Positions 40,828 to 50,950 are shown, counted from the stretch's first letter. The stretch: DNA of 64,000 bases from JBBAGC01 sp964491265 (GCA_964491265.1 CAZBFP010000008.1:78221-142220), one strand, 5' to 3'. Numbers and translations: made by a program. The notes: generated by a model from the letters alone, not told the origin.

Positions 40828-42576
40828 ATGAAAAGAAAAACTTCAGCTTTTCAACTTACTTTGCTAATAATTTTCTTAAGTCTGATTAATTTATCCGACT
40901 CAACTTCTCTTATTTTCCCTATGGCTGAAGGTCAGAAGGCTCCTCAGACTTTTGCACTGAATTTTAATGACGTGGAGATCTCGGAATTTATTAATGTGAT
41001 GAGCCGGATTCTCGGTAAAAATATTATTCTCAGCGACAAGGTTAGAGGGAAAATTACAATCAGCTCTGCCCGTAGAGTTCCTGTGGCAGAGGCCTTTGAT
41101 CTTATGAAATCCATACTTGAAGTAAAGGGCTTTGCAGTTGTTGAAACACCGAACCTTATTAAAATTGTACCTGTTAAAGAAGCTATAAAAAAAAATCTCG
41201 ATGTAATTATTGATGGAGAGGGGCTTAATCTTGATAATGATGATACTCTAACTATAATTATTGATATTAACAACACAAGTGCTTCTGATATTCTAAATGT
41301 TCTTCGAACACTAAAATCCCCGGAAACAGATATTGTTTTATTTGCACCAATGAACACTCTTATCTTCAGCGGTAATGCGGGGGAAATAAACGGATTAATT
41401 AAAATCGCTACCACTCTTGATAAAAAGGCTTTAGAGGTAAAAGATCCCGATCTTTCACCCATACCGCAGGATGGGAATATCCATGTTATTCATCTTGAAA
41501 ATGCTGACGCGGTTAAGCTTGCAGATGTTCTTTCAAGAATCCCTTTTTCCCAGCATGCAAAAGTGCAGACAGACCAGGGGCAGCCTGCAGGGACAACCGG
41601 GAAGCCGGCCGGTGCAACACAGCAGAGTAATATAAAACTGTCTATAATCGCTAATAAAGAGACGAATTCTCTTATAATTAACGCTTCTCCCGAAGAGTTC
41701 AGGGAAATATATGCGATCATAAAACAGCTCGATTCTGTGAGGCCCCAGGTACTTATTGAAGCTATGATTGTAGAGGTTAATGCTCAATCTAACTGGGGTT
41801 TTGGAATAGACTGGAGTCTGGCTGGTCAATCGGGAAAACATCAGTTCGGAGGCGGGTCAGTAATGGGGAATGTGCCCAGTTACAGTACACCTTCCGGACT
41901 TGCAGGGAAAACACTGGCAGTCCCTCTTTCACCCGGTCAGATGTCACTTGGCTATATAAGTGATACTTCCATACTTAATTTTGCCTTATTGAATGCCAGC
42001 GGAACTGATAAAAACATTAATATACTCTCAACCCCTCACATTCTTACAATCGATAACCATGAAGCTGAAATTAATGTTGCTGAAGAGATTGCTGTCCCTA
42101 CAAACAACAGAATAACCGAAGATAATACTGTATTTTATACCTTTGAGTATAAGCCTGTGGGATTAAAGCTTAAACTTACCCCGCATATTACCAGGGGTGA
42201 AAGAATAACACTGGATCTTTTTGTTGAAGTTAATTCCGTGCTCGGTTCCACTTCATTTCTTGATAGCGGAACTATTATTCCACCTGAACTGGGTAAGCGT
42301 GATATCAAGACCAAGGTTTCAATTATTGACGGTTCCACAATTGTTGTGGGTGGGCTAATGCGGAATCAGAAAATAGAAACAGAAACCAAAGTCCCTATTC
42401 TTGGCGATATACCCCTTCTTGGCTGGTTTTTTAAAAATAAAACCAGTGAAAATTCCAAAACTAATCTTCTTATTTTTATAACCCCCAGGGTTGTAACTGA
42501 GTCAGAAAAAATTAAGGCAATCACTGAAGAGAAACAGGCGGAGATGAAAAAAATTCAGGATAGTCAGAAGAAGTAA
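40828..42576 (+). CDS. gspD: Type II secretion secretin GspD
   Basis: Outer-membrane channel of the type II secretion system. A signal-peptide-like N-terminus is followed by the N0 domain (FALNFNDVEISEFINVMSRI), N1-N3 repeats, and a Gln/Gly/Thr-rich linker in N3 (QGQPAGTTGKPAGATQQ). The secretin core then carries VRPQVLIEAMIVEVN, NILSTPHILTIDN and VPILGDIPLLGWFFKNKT. Length is 582 residues. The C-terminus is Lys/Glu-rich; no pilotin gene is adjacent. It starts 15 bases after gspC. Confidence 0.97.
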   Translation: MKRKTSAFQLTLLIIFLSLINLSDSTSLIFPMAEGQKAPQTFALNFNDVEISEFINVMSRILGKNIILSDKVRGKITISSARRVPVAEAFDLMKSILEVKGFAVVETPNLIKIVPVKEAIKKNLDVIIDGEGLNLDNDDTLTIIIDINNTSASDILNVLRTLKSPETDIVLFAPMNTLIFSGNAGEINGLIKIATTLDKKALEVKDPDLSPIPQDGNIHVIHLENADAVKLADVLSRIPFSQHAKVQTDQGQPAGTTGKPAGATQQSNIKLSIIANKETNSLIINASPEEFREIYAIIKQLDSVRPQVLIEAMIVEVNAQSNWGFGIDWSLAGQSGKHQFGGGSVMGNVPSYSTPSGLAGKTLAVPLSPGQMSLGYISDTSILNFALLNASGTDKNINILSTPHILTIDNHEAEINVAEEIAVPTNNRITEDNTVFYTFEYKPVGLKLKLTPHITRGERITLDLFVEVNSVLGSTSFLDSGTIIPPELGKRDIKTKVSIIDGSTIVVGGLMRNQKIETETKVPILGDIPLLGWFFKNKTSENSKTNLLIFITPRVVTESEKIKAITEEKQAEMKKIQDSQKK

Positions 42577-42580
42577 ATTT

Positions 42581-44281
42581 ATGTCCCTGAATAAACGATC
42601 ATTGATAGGAAAAATCCTTCTTGATAAGAATATTATCACCCCTGAAAAACTTCAGGAGTGTCTCATGTTCCAAAAGGGATCGGGACTCCGGATAGGTGAA
42701 ATACTGATTAAAAAAGGATATGCAGCTGAGACAGAAATCCTTGAATCCCTGGCGCTTCAGCACGGCATCAGGTTTATGCAGCATCTTGATTTTCTTGATG
42801 AAAATAGAGTTTTTAACCTCATCCCGCCCCAGTTTCTAAAAAGCAACAGGATTGTACCATTCAGGATTGAGGAGGATACAATACTTGCTGCTGTTGATGA
42901 TGTATTTGATATTCAGCCTATAGATGACCTGAGAAGAATATTTTCATCTTATAAAATTGAGCGTGTTCTTGCATCTGAACATGAAATCTCCAGGCTTTTA
43001 AATTCTCATTTTGAATCTATTGAATCCGCTTCTACAAAGGATGTGATAGAAGATCTTGAAGAGTCTGATTTTGAAATACTTTCAACAACAGCTGCTGAAA
43101 CAACTGATCTTCTTGATATGGCAAATGAAGCCCCGATAATAAGGCTTGTTAACACCATAATCCGTCAGGCTGTTTCCGACAGGGCAAGTGATATACACTT
43201 TGAAATCTTTGAGAAGGACCTTGTTGTCAGATTCCGTATTGACGGCATACTCTACAGAATGTTTACGCCCCCTAAGAAATATCAGGATGCTGTTATTTCC
43301 CGGATTAAAATTATGGCCAATTTGAATATTGCAGAGAACCGCCTTCCCCAGGACGGCAGAATACAGATTAAAATCGGCGGCAAGGAGATAGATATAAGGG
43401 TTTCTGTGCTCCCTACACATTACGGCGAGCGTATAGTCCTCAGGCTGCTGAATAAATCGGATATAGACTTCAGTCTCGATTCTCTCGGTTTTTCCGCGGA
43501 GATGCTTAAAAAGTATGATGAACTAATAAATATTACACACGGTATTATTCTTGTTACAGGCCCCACAGGGAGCGGTAAAAGCACCACACTTTACAGTATG
43601 CTTACCCGCCTTAATAGTGAAGAGGTTAACATTCTCACAGTGGAGGATCCTATTGAGTACCAGATTTTCGGCATAGGGCAGATGCAGACAAAACCTAAGA
43701 TCGGGCTTACATTTGCTTCCGGACTAAGATCAATTCTCAGGCAGGATCCCGATATTGTAATGGTTGGAGAGATAAGGGATGCTGAAACTGCTGAAATTGC
43801 AGTGCAGTCAGCATTAACAGGCCACAGGGTTTTTTCCACTCTTCACACAAATGATGCAGCTTCAGGCGTAACCCGCCTGATGGATATGGGAATTGAGCCC
43901 TATCTGATCACTTCCTCTGTAAATGCTTTCCTTGCCCAGCGACTTGTGAGAAAAATCTGCCCTCACTGTATTGAGTCCTATAAACCTGACACAATTGAGC
44001 TGCAGCGGGCTGCTATTAAAAAAACAGATCTTAAAAAAGGTGTTTTATACAGAGGTAAAGGGTGTGACAAATGCCTGAATACCGGTTATTCCGGGAGATT
44101 AGGGATATTTGAACTTCTTCCGCTTTCTGATACCATTAAAAAAATGATTATGGAGAAAGAGGATGCCGGCAGAATTAAAGCACAGGGTGTGAAAGAAGGG
44201 ATGGTTCTGCTGCTTCAGGATGGCATAGCCAAGGTAATTGATGGAGTCACTACTCTTGAAGAAGTTCTAAGGGTTAGCTGA
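42581..44281 (+). CDS. gspE: Type II secretion ATPase GspE
   Basis: Cytoplasmic assembly ATPase that drives pseudopilus growth. The N-terminal N1E/T2SSE_N domain is at about residues 1-150. The core has Walker A (GPTGSGKSTTLYS), the Asp box EEVNILTVEDPIEYQI, Walker B (ILRQDPDIVMVGEIRD) and the His box (STLHTND). A tetracysteine zinc domain (CPHC and CDKC) lies near residue 465-500, typical of GspE/PilB. Length is 566 residues. Confidence 0.97.
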   Translation: MSLNKRSLIGKILLDKNIITPEKLQECLMFQKGSGLRIGEILIKKGYAAETEILESLALQHGIRFMQHLDFLDENRVFNLIPPQFLKSNRIVPFRIEEDTILAAVDDVFDIQPIDDLRRIFSSYKIERVLASEHEISRLLNSHFESIESASTKDVIEDLEESDFEILSTTAAETTDLLDMANEAPIIRLVNTIIRQAVSDRASDIHFEIFEKDLVVRFRIDGILYRMFTPPKKYQDAVISRIKIMANLNIAENRLPQDGRIQIKIGGKEIDIRVSVLPTHYGERIVLRLLNKSDIDFSLDSLGFSAEMLKKYDELINITHGIILVTGPTGSGKSTTLYSMLTRLNSEEVNILTVEDPIEYQIFGIGQMQTKPKIGLTFASGLRSILRQDPDIVMVGEIRDAETAEIAVQSALTGHRVFSTLHTNDAASGVTRLMDMGIEPYLITSSVNAFLAQRLVRKICPHCIESYKPDTIELQRAAIKKTDLKKGVLYRGKGCDKCLNTGYSGRLGIFELLPLSDTIKKMIMEKEDAGRIKAQGVKEGMVLLLQDGIAKVIDGVTTLEEVLRVS

Positions 44282-44292
44282 GGAAAGAATTT

Positions 44293-45534
44293 ATGGTTTT
44301 TTACTATAAAGGGATAAGTGCAGCGGGAAAGGAGTTTACTGATACTATTGATGCGCCCACAGAGGGGGCGGCAATAAATAAAATCCGTAAAGCAGGGAAT
44401 TTTGTAGTTTTTATCCGCAGTACTGATTCAGCTGTTAAAGAAAGCAGTTCCTTGAGTATAGATAAAATCCGTGATTATATCCTTGCAATTATAAACAGGG
44501 CTTCAGCAAAAAAACAGGTTGGTCTTTTCTCCAGGCAGCTTGGAACCCTTTTAAAGGCAGGAATGCCTTTAGTAACAGCAATTAATGATATTATTGAACA
44601 GATCGACAACAGGGCTTTCAAAAACATAATAATCGATGTACGTGAAAAGATCGAAGAGGGGATCTCTTTTTCAAACGCCCTTGCCCGACACAGAGAAATA
44701 TTTTCTGAAATGTATATAAGTATGATCCGTGTCGGCGAAAGTCTCGGTTCACTTGATGATGTAATTGAGAGACTTTCGGAAATGGAAGAGAAAAAAGTTT
44801 TTTTAAAAAACAGAATCCGGGCTGCTCTCTGGTACCCCTCTTTTATGATTGCATTTTCATCAATAATTGTAATTTTCCTTATGGTCAATATCATACCTAC
44901 AATAACAGGAATATTTGTTGATCAGAACAGGGCGCTCCCCATACCTACAAAAATTGTTATTGCAATGAGCGACTTTTTTACAACCTTCTGGATTTTAATC
45001 CCCATTTTAATTATCCTGTCATTTTATCTATTTTCCAGATATGCTGCTACAGCAGATGGGAGAAGAAAGATTGATGAATTGAAAATGAAAATTCCCATAC
45101 TAAGCAGGCTTTACAATAAGGTTCTGGTATATAGATTTACCCTGAATCTTGGTGTTCTTGTTTCCAACAAAGTTGATCTGTTAAAATCATTTGAAATTGT
45201 AAAAAAAATAGTAGATAATGTAATTGTTGAGGAGAAGATCGAGAAAGCGGCAAAGAGTATCCAGGAGGGGGTCTCCATATCCCAGGCTTTGAAAAAGAAT
45301 GATTTTCTTCCCCGCCTTGTTATAGGGATGATTGCTGCGGGTGAAGCAAGTGATAAGGTTGATCAGATGCTTCTCAATATCGGGAAAGTTTACGAAAATG
45401 AAATCGACATGACAGTGACAAGTATAACAGGGATAATTGAACCTTTAATTATTGTTGTTATGGGTTTTTTAATAGGTGTAATAGTTCTTTCTGTAATGAT
45501 GCCTATTATGGAGATGAACCTGATTATAAATTGA
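44293..45534 (+). CDS. gspF: Type II secretion inner-membrane platform protein GspF
   Basis: Polytopic protein at the core of the T2SS platform. Two tandem T2SSF domains (about residues 70-190 and 270-395) share the pattern FSRQLGTLLKAGMPLVTAI and YRFTLNLGVLVSNKVDLLKSF. Three membrane segments are visible, the last at the C-terminus (PLIIVVMGFLIGVIVLSVMMP). Length is 413 residues. It lies 11 bases after gspE. Confidence 0.96.
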   Translation: MVFYYKGISAAGKEFTDTIDAPTEGAAINKIRKAGNFVVFIRSTDSAVKESSSLSIDKIRDYILAIINRASAKKQVGLFSRQLGTLLKAGMPLVTAINDIIEQIDNRAFKNIIIDVREKIEEGISFSNALARHREIFSEMYISMIRVGESLGSLDDVIERLSEMEEKKVFLKNRIRAALWYPSFMIAFSSIIVIFLMVNIIPTITGIFVDQNRALPIPTKIVIAMSDFFTTFWILIPILIILSFYLFSRYAATADGRRKIDELKMKIPILSRLYNKVLVYRFTLNLGVLVSNKVDLLKSFEIVKKIVDNVIVEEKIEKAAKSIQEGVSISQALKKNDFLPRLVIGMIAAGEASDKVDQMLLNIGKVYENEIDMTVTSITGIIEPLIIVVMGFLIGVIVLSVMMPIMEMNLIIN

Positions 45535-45583
45535 TTGTCCCGGATGTAATGATCTGGTAATATTATAATAAAAGAGGTAAACA

Positions 45584-46015
45584 ATGAATATGAAGATGCC
45601 AATGATAAATCTTATGAAAATTTTCAGGGATAAGAAAGGTTTTACCCTCCTGGAGCTGATGATAGTTGTTGCAATAATTGCAATAATGGCAGGATTTGCT
45701 GTTACCAGGTTTACAGGTGTACTTGATAATACCAGGGTTACTGCAGTTAAATCTGATTTCAAAACATTTGAATTCTCCCTTGAAGCATATTATATGAAGC
45801 ATAGCCGCTATCCATCTACTGATGAAGGATTGATGAGTCTGGTTGAAGATGGTTTTATTCAGAAAAAAAGTGATGCACTTCTTGATCCATGGAAAAATCC
45901 CTACCAGTACAGATATCCCGGAGAGTACAGCGACAGGCCGGAAATATGGAGCCTTGGTGCTGACGGACGTGAGGGTGGTGAAGGTGTAAATGCGGAAATA
46001 AGAAGCTGGGAGTAG
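45584..46015 (+). CDS. gspG: Type II secretion major pseudopilin GspG
   Basis: Main subunit of the pseudopilus. The prepilin cleavage site is KKG|FTLLELMIVVAIIAIMAG, with Glu at mature position 5. The leader before cleavage is unusually long (about 19 residues), though an internal Met could shorten it. The C-terminal part has the GspG hallmark segments YYMKHSRYPSTDEGLMSLV and DPWKNPYQYRYPGE, which hold the calcium-binding and WGxxYxY-like region. Mature length is about 124 residues. AAGAGGT precedes the ATG. The processing peptidase (GspO/PilD) is not in the window. Confidence 0.96.
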   Translation: MNMKMPMINLMKIFRDKKGFTLLELMIVVAIIAIMAGFAVTRFTGVLDNTRVTAVKSDFKTFEFSLEAYYMKHSRYPSTDEGLMSLVEDGFIQKKSDALLDPWKNPYQYRYPGEYSDRPEIWSLGADGREGGEGVNAEIRSWE

Positions 46016-46017
46016 TA

Positions 46018-46554
46018 TTGAATTTTTCACCGGGGAATAAGGGTTTTACACTTGTTGAACTGCTTGTAGTTATTGCAATACTTGCAGTTATGGCCCTTAT
46101 TGCATTACCGAGAATATCCGGTTTTATGAATTCCCAGAGACAGGATTCAGCCTTACTTATGGCTTACCTGACAGCAGTTTCAGATGAAGCCTATATTTCC
46201 GGTGAAACGAAATATCTCTGCATTCATCTGAATATGCCCGGCGGTGAAAGTATCGATCATCTTGATAAAAATAATATTAAGCAGAACTCTTTAAGCACCT
46301 ACACCCTTTCTAACGATATTTTTGAAATAAGCAGCAGAAAAGTTCTTGGTCTTCGCAGTTTTAGAAGCTCCTTTATCCTTCACCAGGTAATTTTTGAAGG
46401 TGGACGAATAGTGGAAAGGGGTAATGTACTTATCCCTTTTTATGCAGACGGGAGCAGCGAAGGTTTCATTATCAGAATATTATCTGACGGTAAAGATATT
46501 TTTGTAAGAAAAAAAAGTATAAGCAAAACTCCGCTTATCGAAGACGTAATTTAA
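46018..46554 (+). CDS. gspH: Type II secretion minor pseudopilin GspH
   Basis: Minor pseudopilin near the tip of the pseudopilus. The cleavage motif is NKG|FTLVELLVVIAILAVMALI. The rest is a globular beta domain of about 140 residues with QRQDSALLMAYLTAVSDEAY, typical of the GspH helix region. The start is TTG at 46018 with a GGGAG Shine-Dalgarno sequence inside the end of gspG. Assignment as GspH rests on gene order and size; the globular domain is poorly conserved in this family. Confidence 0.85.
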   Translation: MNFSPGNKGFTLVELLVVIAILAVMALIALPRISGFMNSQRQDSALLMAYLTAVSDEAYISGETKYLCIHLNMPGGESIDHLDKNNIKQNSLSTYTLSNDIFEISSRKVLGLRSFRSSFILHQVIFEGGRIVERGNVLIPFYADGSSEGFIIRILSDGKDIFVRKKSISKTPLIEDVI

Positions 46555-46573
46555 TCCGGAGAAGTATTGCAAT

Positions 46574-46951
46574 ATGGTGTATCGGTCAAAAGGTTTTGTT
46601 CTGATTGAAGTTCTCATAGCTGTCACAATTCTTGCTGTTGTACTTCTTAGTGTCTACTCAGGAATTTCTTCAGGAATTAACGTTATCAATAACAGCAGAA
46701 ATTATACAGAAGCGGTTGTAATTGCTAAATCCCTTATGAATGATTTCCGTCTTAATAAAATGAGAGGTCCTGACCTGCAAAATATTCCAGTTGAAGATAA
46801 ACCCGGTTTTAAATATGACCGAATTACCGGGCGCTATGAGAATATTTTTTTAGGCCCTTTAATAGCACAGAAAACAGATATAGTAGTAAAATGGGATTAT
46901 AAGGGTGTGGAAAATACATTCCAGATTTCAATGGTTTACCAGCTAAAGTGA
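46574..46951 (+). CDS. gspI: Type II secretion minor pseudopilin GspI
   Basis: Short minor pseudopilin that forms the tip complex with GspJ and GspK. Cleavage site SKG|FVLIEVLIAVTILAVVLLS, with Glu5. Length is 125 residues, the usual small GspI size, with a C-terminal strand ending in TFQISMVYQL. It overlaps gspJ by 4 bases (GTGA). Confidence 0.88.
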   Translation: MVYRSKGFVLIEVLIAVTILAVVLLSVYSGISSGINVINNSRNYTEAVVIAKSLMNDFRLNKMRGPDLQNIPVEDKPGFKYDRITGRYENIFLGPLIAQKTDIVVKWDYKGVENTFQISMVYQLK

Positions 46952-47598
46952 AAGTTATGAGAAGTTTTAAACTTAACAACAGCGGTTTTACTCTTATTGA
47001 AATGCTTGTTGCAGCTTCAGTATCTTCAGTTATTCTACTGATGATTTATACTGCCTACACTTCTATTTTGCGGACTGTAAATTACGGAACAGTTGTTGCA
47101 TCCTACTATGAAGAACTTAATTTTGCACTGAAAAAAATTGATAAAGATATTTCTAATCTTTACTGGAGATCTGATGGAAAGGCAGGACTTATCTGCAGCG
47201 TAAGGGACAATTCAAGCCTCATGAGTTTTGTTACATACGATTATAAAGATCACCGGATCATCAATAATCCATCTGAAGAGTTCCCTGTAATAGATGTTTA
47301 CCGGGTTTCATATTTCCTGAAGCCTGATGATACGGGCAGATATTATGATCTTGTCAGAAGAAGTGAAAATGGATATAGTGATCTCCCTGATGAAAGCGGC
47401 AGAGAAGAGACTTTGTTGAACAAGGTTATTGATTATAAAGTCTTTTTCACCTTAAGGGGTGACTGGACAGACCGATGGGATACCAGGGAGAATAAGCGCC
47501 TACCCTCAGGTATCAAAACAGAACTTACTCTGGAAAATATTTCCGGACAGCAGGAAAAATATGAAATTCTTTCTATTCCGGATACATTGAATGAATAA
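46948..47598 (+). CDS. gspJ: Type II secretion minor pseudopilin GspJ
   Basis: Tip-complex pseudopilin. Cleavage site NSG|FTLIEMLVAASVSSVILLM, Glu5 present. The following helix contains EELNFALKKIDKDISNLYWR, typical of GspJ, and a strand-rich C-terminal domain follows. Length is 216 residues. The start is GTG 46948, overlapping the gspI stop; an ATG 9 bases later is possible. It overlaps gspK by 8 bases. Confidence 0.9.
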   Translation: MKVMRSFKLNNSGFTLIEMLVAASVSSVILLMIYTAYTSILRTVNYGTVVASYYEELNFALKKIDKDISNLYWRSDGKAGLICSVRDNSSLMSFVTYDYKDHRIINNPSEEFPVIDVYRVSYFLKPDDTGRYYDLVRRSENGYSDLPDESGREETLLNKVIDYKVFFTLRGDWTDRWDTRENKRLPSGIKTELTLENISGQQEKYEILSIPDTLNE

Positions 47599-48796
47599 TT
47601 TATTTTCCGCATTTATCAGGAATTATAAGGTGAGGAAAGAGGTCCTTGCTGTTAGAGGGATAAAGGGGCTAATCGATTTTAGCGGCGGGTATATACTTTT
47701 AATTGTTCTGGTCATGTCTGCTTTTCTTGTTTCAGTTACATCTGATTTCTTTTTGCGTTCCCACATTTATATCGGATATCTGAAGAGATTCAAGTCAGAT
47801 GCTTCAGCTGAATATCTTGCCCATTCCGGTCTTGCTCTTGCAAAGGCTGTTCTCGATGTGGACAGACTCGGTCTTGCCGGTTCTTTTCTGCCGGGTTTGA
47901 ATAATGACCGGAATATTGATACATATAAGGATATCTGGGGTCTCGATTTTCCGGAAATACCGATAATGGACGGCACTGTAAAATTTGAGTTTGAAGATGA
48001 AAATTCTAAAATAAACCTGAGCGTTCTTGCAAATGAACTGGTTGAAAAAACTCCTTATTACGGGATTCTCCAGCGTTTCTTTCTTGATATGGGACTTACT
48101 ATAGATCTTGCAGATACAGTTCTTGACTGGGTTGATCCTGATGATGTGAGGTCACCCTACGGAGCAGAGTCTTCAGGATATTACCTTACACTTACCCCCC
48201 CCTACTCTGCCAAAAATGATTCAATGGACAGTATTGATGAACTGCTCCAGGTGAAGGGATTTACCCCGGAAATCGTTTATGGACTTGGCGGGGGAAATTA
48301 CGGAATAGAAAAAAATCTAGTTGAAGATAATAAGGGAAATATTAGTATACCTTTTGATAAATTGCTTCAAATTTCAGGGAATGAATTATCTGAAGATTCC
48401 CGAATTACTGATTCTGCTGAAAAGAAGTTCGGGAGGGAAAAGGATAGACGGCTCAGCAATTATCTCAGGGTTCACGGGGACAGAGTAGATTTTACTTCAG
48501 AAATAAACAGGATCAATATTAATACTGCCGGTTTCAGGGTTCTCATGGCTCTTACCCCTACAATGACGGAAGAGATTGTAGAGGAAATAATCAAAAGACG
48601 CCAGCTTCAGCCCTTTAAATCTGTAAGTGAAATTAATACTTTTATTGGTGAAGACCATAATCTGGGTAACCTTTTAACAGTAAGGTCCCGAATATTTAAA
48701 ATTATAGTTACTTCCAGGGTTCAGAATGGATATGCCCGGCATATTATTTATTTTGACAGATTTGAGAGACAGGTGTTATCATGTACAAAAGAATAG
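47591..48796 (+). CDS. gspK: Type II secretion minor pseudopilin GspK
   Basis: Large pseudopilin that caps the pseudopilus. The N-terminal hydrophobic segment GGYILLIVLVMSAFLVSVTS lacks Glu5, which is normal for GspK. The leader before it is long (about 33 residues). Downstream are the family segments FEFEDENSKINLSVL and LADTVLDWVDPDD, and helix-hairpin-helix-like parts SIDELLQVKGFTPEIV and ININTAGFRVLMALTP. Length is 401 residues. Confidence 0.93.
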   Translation: MNNLFSAFIRNYKVRKEVLAVRGIKGLIDFSGGYILLIVLVMSAFLVSVTSDFFLRSHIYIGYLKRFKSDASAEYLAHSGLALAKAVLDVDRLGLAGSFLPGLNNDRNIDTYKDIWGLDFPEIPIMDGTVKFEFEDENSKINLSVLANELVEKTPYYGILQRFFLDMGLTIDLADTVLDWVDPDDVRSPYGAESSGYYLTLTPPYSAKNDSMDSIDELLQVKGFTPEIVYGLGGGNYGIEKNLVEDNKGNISIPFDKLLQISGNELSEDSRITDSAEKKFGREKDRRLSNYLRVHGDRVDFTSEINRININTAGFRVLMALTPTMTEEIVEEIIKRRQLQPFKSVSEINTFIGEDHNLGNLLTVRSRIFKIIVTSRVQNGYARHIIYFDRFERQVLSCTKE

Positions 48797-48814
48797 CAGT
48801 TACGGAGGAGTTTT

Positions 48815-50419
48815 TTGTTTGATAATATTGCATCAATAGATATTGGATCATCTTCAATAAAAATAGTGAAGATCAGAAGGGGTTTCAATAAGTTTGAAGT
48901 CCTTTCTCTGATACATGAAATAATTGATCCTGATGCTGCTGAAAAAGATTATAATTCAGCAATTGGTGAATTATTTACTAAAATATTATTAGAGAATGAC
49001 CTTTCCGACTGTCGGATTGTTATGTCAGCTCCATCTGAAAAACTTGTAATAAGAAATCTTTCATTCCCCTTTTCAGATTTATCTAATATTGCAAATGCAA
49101 TTCCTTTTGAAATAGAAGATAAAATCCCCTTCCCTGTAAATTCCGCCTCATATGATTTCCAGGCATTCCCGGAAAATGAGGATGGGGGTAGAAGTGTTCT
49201 TCTTGCCGCAATTGATAAAGAGATTCTTGCTCAGGGTGTTAATTTTTTTAATGACCATGGCCTTTTCCCTGTTTTTTCCGGTCTTGAGTCTAATGGTCTT
49301 TTCCGATGTTATGAATATTTTAATACTGTAAATGATGAAAATATTGTCCAGATTGATATAGGGCACAATAAAAGCATAATCAATATTGTTAGAAACAACA
49401 GACTCTCATTTACAAGAGTTATCCCTGCTGGAATTAATATTATAGTAAATCTAATATCAGGATCAATTAATTGTACCAGGTATGAGGCACTCAACATTTT
49501 TCAATCTCTTAATATTGATGTGAGTTCGAAAGAGTTGAATATTAAAAATACCTCATATAAAGATTCCGGAATTAATAAAACTTTATATAAAGAAATCTGT
49601 GATGAAACTAAAAATTTATTCATGGAAATCTGTAATGAAGTTATAGTTACAATAAATTCTGATAACCCTTCAAATGATCCTGATCATTTCAGCAGGGTAA
49701 TTCTTTCCGGTGGGGGATCAAACGTAAAAGGTGTGTCGGGATTAATTAGTGATGTTCTTAATATCCCGGCTCTTTTCATGCCCTTTCTGGATACCTATAC
49801 TGATCAGAATATTAAAAGCGGATTTCCCGTCTGCTTTGGTAATCTTCTTGTATATCTGAATTCCAAGAATGAGTCGATCAACCTCTTAAAAGGTGAATTT
49901 CTCCCTGAAGGTTCTGAAAATATTCTGAATAAATACCGGCTCCCTGTTTTTTTTACATCTGCTGCACTTGTAATATTTATACTCAACTTTTTAATTACAT
50001 TTTTTCTTGTAAGCAAAAACAGTAATTACTATGAGGAGATTTTAAAAAACAGGTACATGAAATTCTTCAATGTGCAGAGTGCACCTGATGATCCCCTTGA
50101 GGAGGGGATAAAGAAACTTAATCTTATTAAAAAGGAACTCTCTGCAGTTAAAACTGTAACTGGTGAAAAAGACTCGTTTATGATTATGATCGGATCTGTT
50201 GTAAAAAATTTCCCTGATCCTGCAGGTTTTGATCTTAAAAGACTAACCTATGACGGCAGCACTATAGTAATTGAAGGTGAAATCAGGACCAGTGCTGATC
50301 TTGAGGTTTTTAGAAACCAGCTTCATAAGTCCGGTTTGTTTGAATCTATCAGTTCCGATATCAGAGACTCCAGTACAGCCAGGAGTCTCTTTACCATGAC
50401 AATAAAAAGAAAGTTATAG
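48815..50419 (+). CDS. gspL: GspL/PilM-like actin-fold assembly protein with membrane-spanning tail
   Basis: A 534-residue protein. The N-terminal actin-like ATPase fold of the PilM/FtsA type (IASIDIGSSSIKIVKIRRG, PFEIEDKIPFPV, IVQIDIGHNKSIINIVR, VILSGGGSNVKGVSGLI) is joined to one membrane helix at about residue 375-397 and a ferredoxin-like periplasmic domain. It thus unites what type IV pilus systems encode as PilM and PilN. In classical T2SS, GspL has the same plan, but its cytosolic part is more diverged. The ATP-binding motifs look more complete here than in typical GspL (inference). The start is TTG at 48815 with a GGAGGAG Shine-Dalgarno sequence. Confidence 0.88.
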   Translation: MFDNIASIDIGSSSIKIVKIRRGFNKFEVLSLIHEIIDPDAAEKDYNSAIGELFTKILLENDLSDCRIVMSAPSEKLVIRNLSFPFSDLSNIANAIPFEIEDKIPFPVNSASYDFQAFPENEDGGRSVLLAAIDKEILAQGVNFFNDHGLFPVFSGLESNGLFRCYEYFNTVNDENIVQIDIGHNKSIINIVRNNRLSFTRVIPAGINIIVNLISGSINCTRYEALNIFQSLNIDVSSKELNIKNTSYKDSGINKTLYKEICDETKNLFMEICNEVIVTINSDNPSNDPDHFSRVILSGGGSNVKGVSGLISDVLNIPALFMPFLDTYTDQNIKSGFPVCFGNLLVYLNSKNESINLLKGEFLPEGSENILNKYRLPVFFTSAALVIFILNFLITFFLVSKNSNYYEEILKNRYMKFFNVQSAPDDPLEEGIKKLNLIKKELSAVKTVTGEKDSFMIMIGSVVKNFPDPAGFDLKRLTYDGSTIVIEGEIRTSADLEVFRNQLHKSGLFESISSDIRDSSTARSLFTMTIKRKL

Positions 50420-50430
50420 AAGGATTTATT

Positions 50431-50946
50431 ATGCTTAATCTGAGTAAAAGGGAGATAAGACTGCTTCGCATCCTGGCCGGACTTATAGGCATGATTTTTA
50501 TATATTATTTTCTCATTACCCCTGTGGTAAATTTCAAATCGAAAACTGATGATTTCAACTTAAACAATCTTGATAAACTGGTTCGCTTTGATGAGATGAT
50601 TTTCCAGTACAGTGAAACAAAACTGGAAAAAGAAAGACTGGAAACAGCTATTGCTTCCGGGACAGGAATTTCCACTCTTGTTGATGAAATTGCCGTATCT
50701 TTGAATATTACAGGGAGCAAGGTTTATCTTCGTGAGAGGCCCGGCAGGATACAGGATGGGATACAGATAGTTAATACTGAACTGAAGTTTGAAGGGCTTG
50801 ATATAAAGTCATTGCTCGATTTTATCAGCAGGCTTGAGAATTCAAATACAATGCTTAAAATCAGAAACATGACAATCACTGCAGGTTTGAAAGAAACAAA
50901 CAGGTATGATGCTGTTATAACTGTTGTAAGCTTTTACAGGAGATAG
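50431..50946 (+). CDS. gspM: Type II secretion platform protein GspM
   Basis: Small inner-membrane protein that partners GspL. One helix (about residues 15-33), a coiled-coil stretch (FDEMIFQYSETKLEKERLE), and a C-terminal ferredoxin-like domain (TELKFEGLDIKSLLDFISRLE, MLKIRNMTITAG). Length is 171 residues. Low sequence conservation; the call depends on position between gspL and gspN plus domain plan (PilO-like). Confidence 0.82.
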   Translation: MLNLSKREIRLLRILAGLIGMIFIYYFLITPVVNFKSKTDDFNLNNLDKLVRFDEMIFQYSETKLEKERLETAIASGTGISTLVDEIAVSLNITGSKVYLRERPGRIQDGIQIVNTELKFEGLDIKSLLDFISRLENSNTMLKIRNMTITAGLKETNRYDAVITVVSFYRR

Positions 50947-50950
50947 CTAA

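Noticed and set aside
45584..48796. Reading gspG to gspK as a type IV pilus cluster
   Set aside because: GspG calcium-site sequence, GspK without Glu5, a GspC with PDZ domain and GspN all point to type II secretion; no pilT, pilQ or pilP is present.
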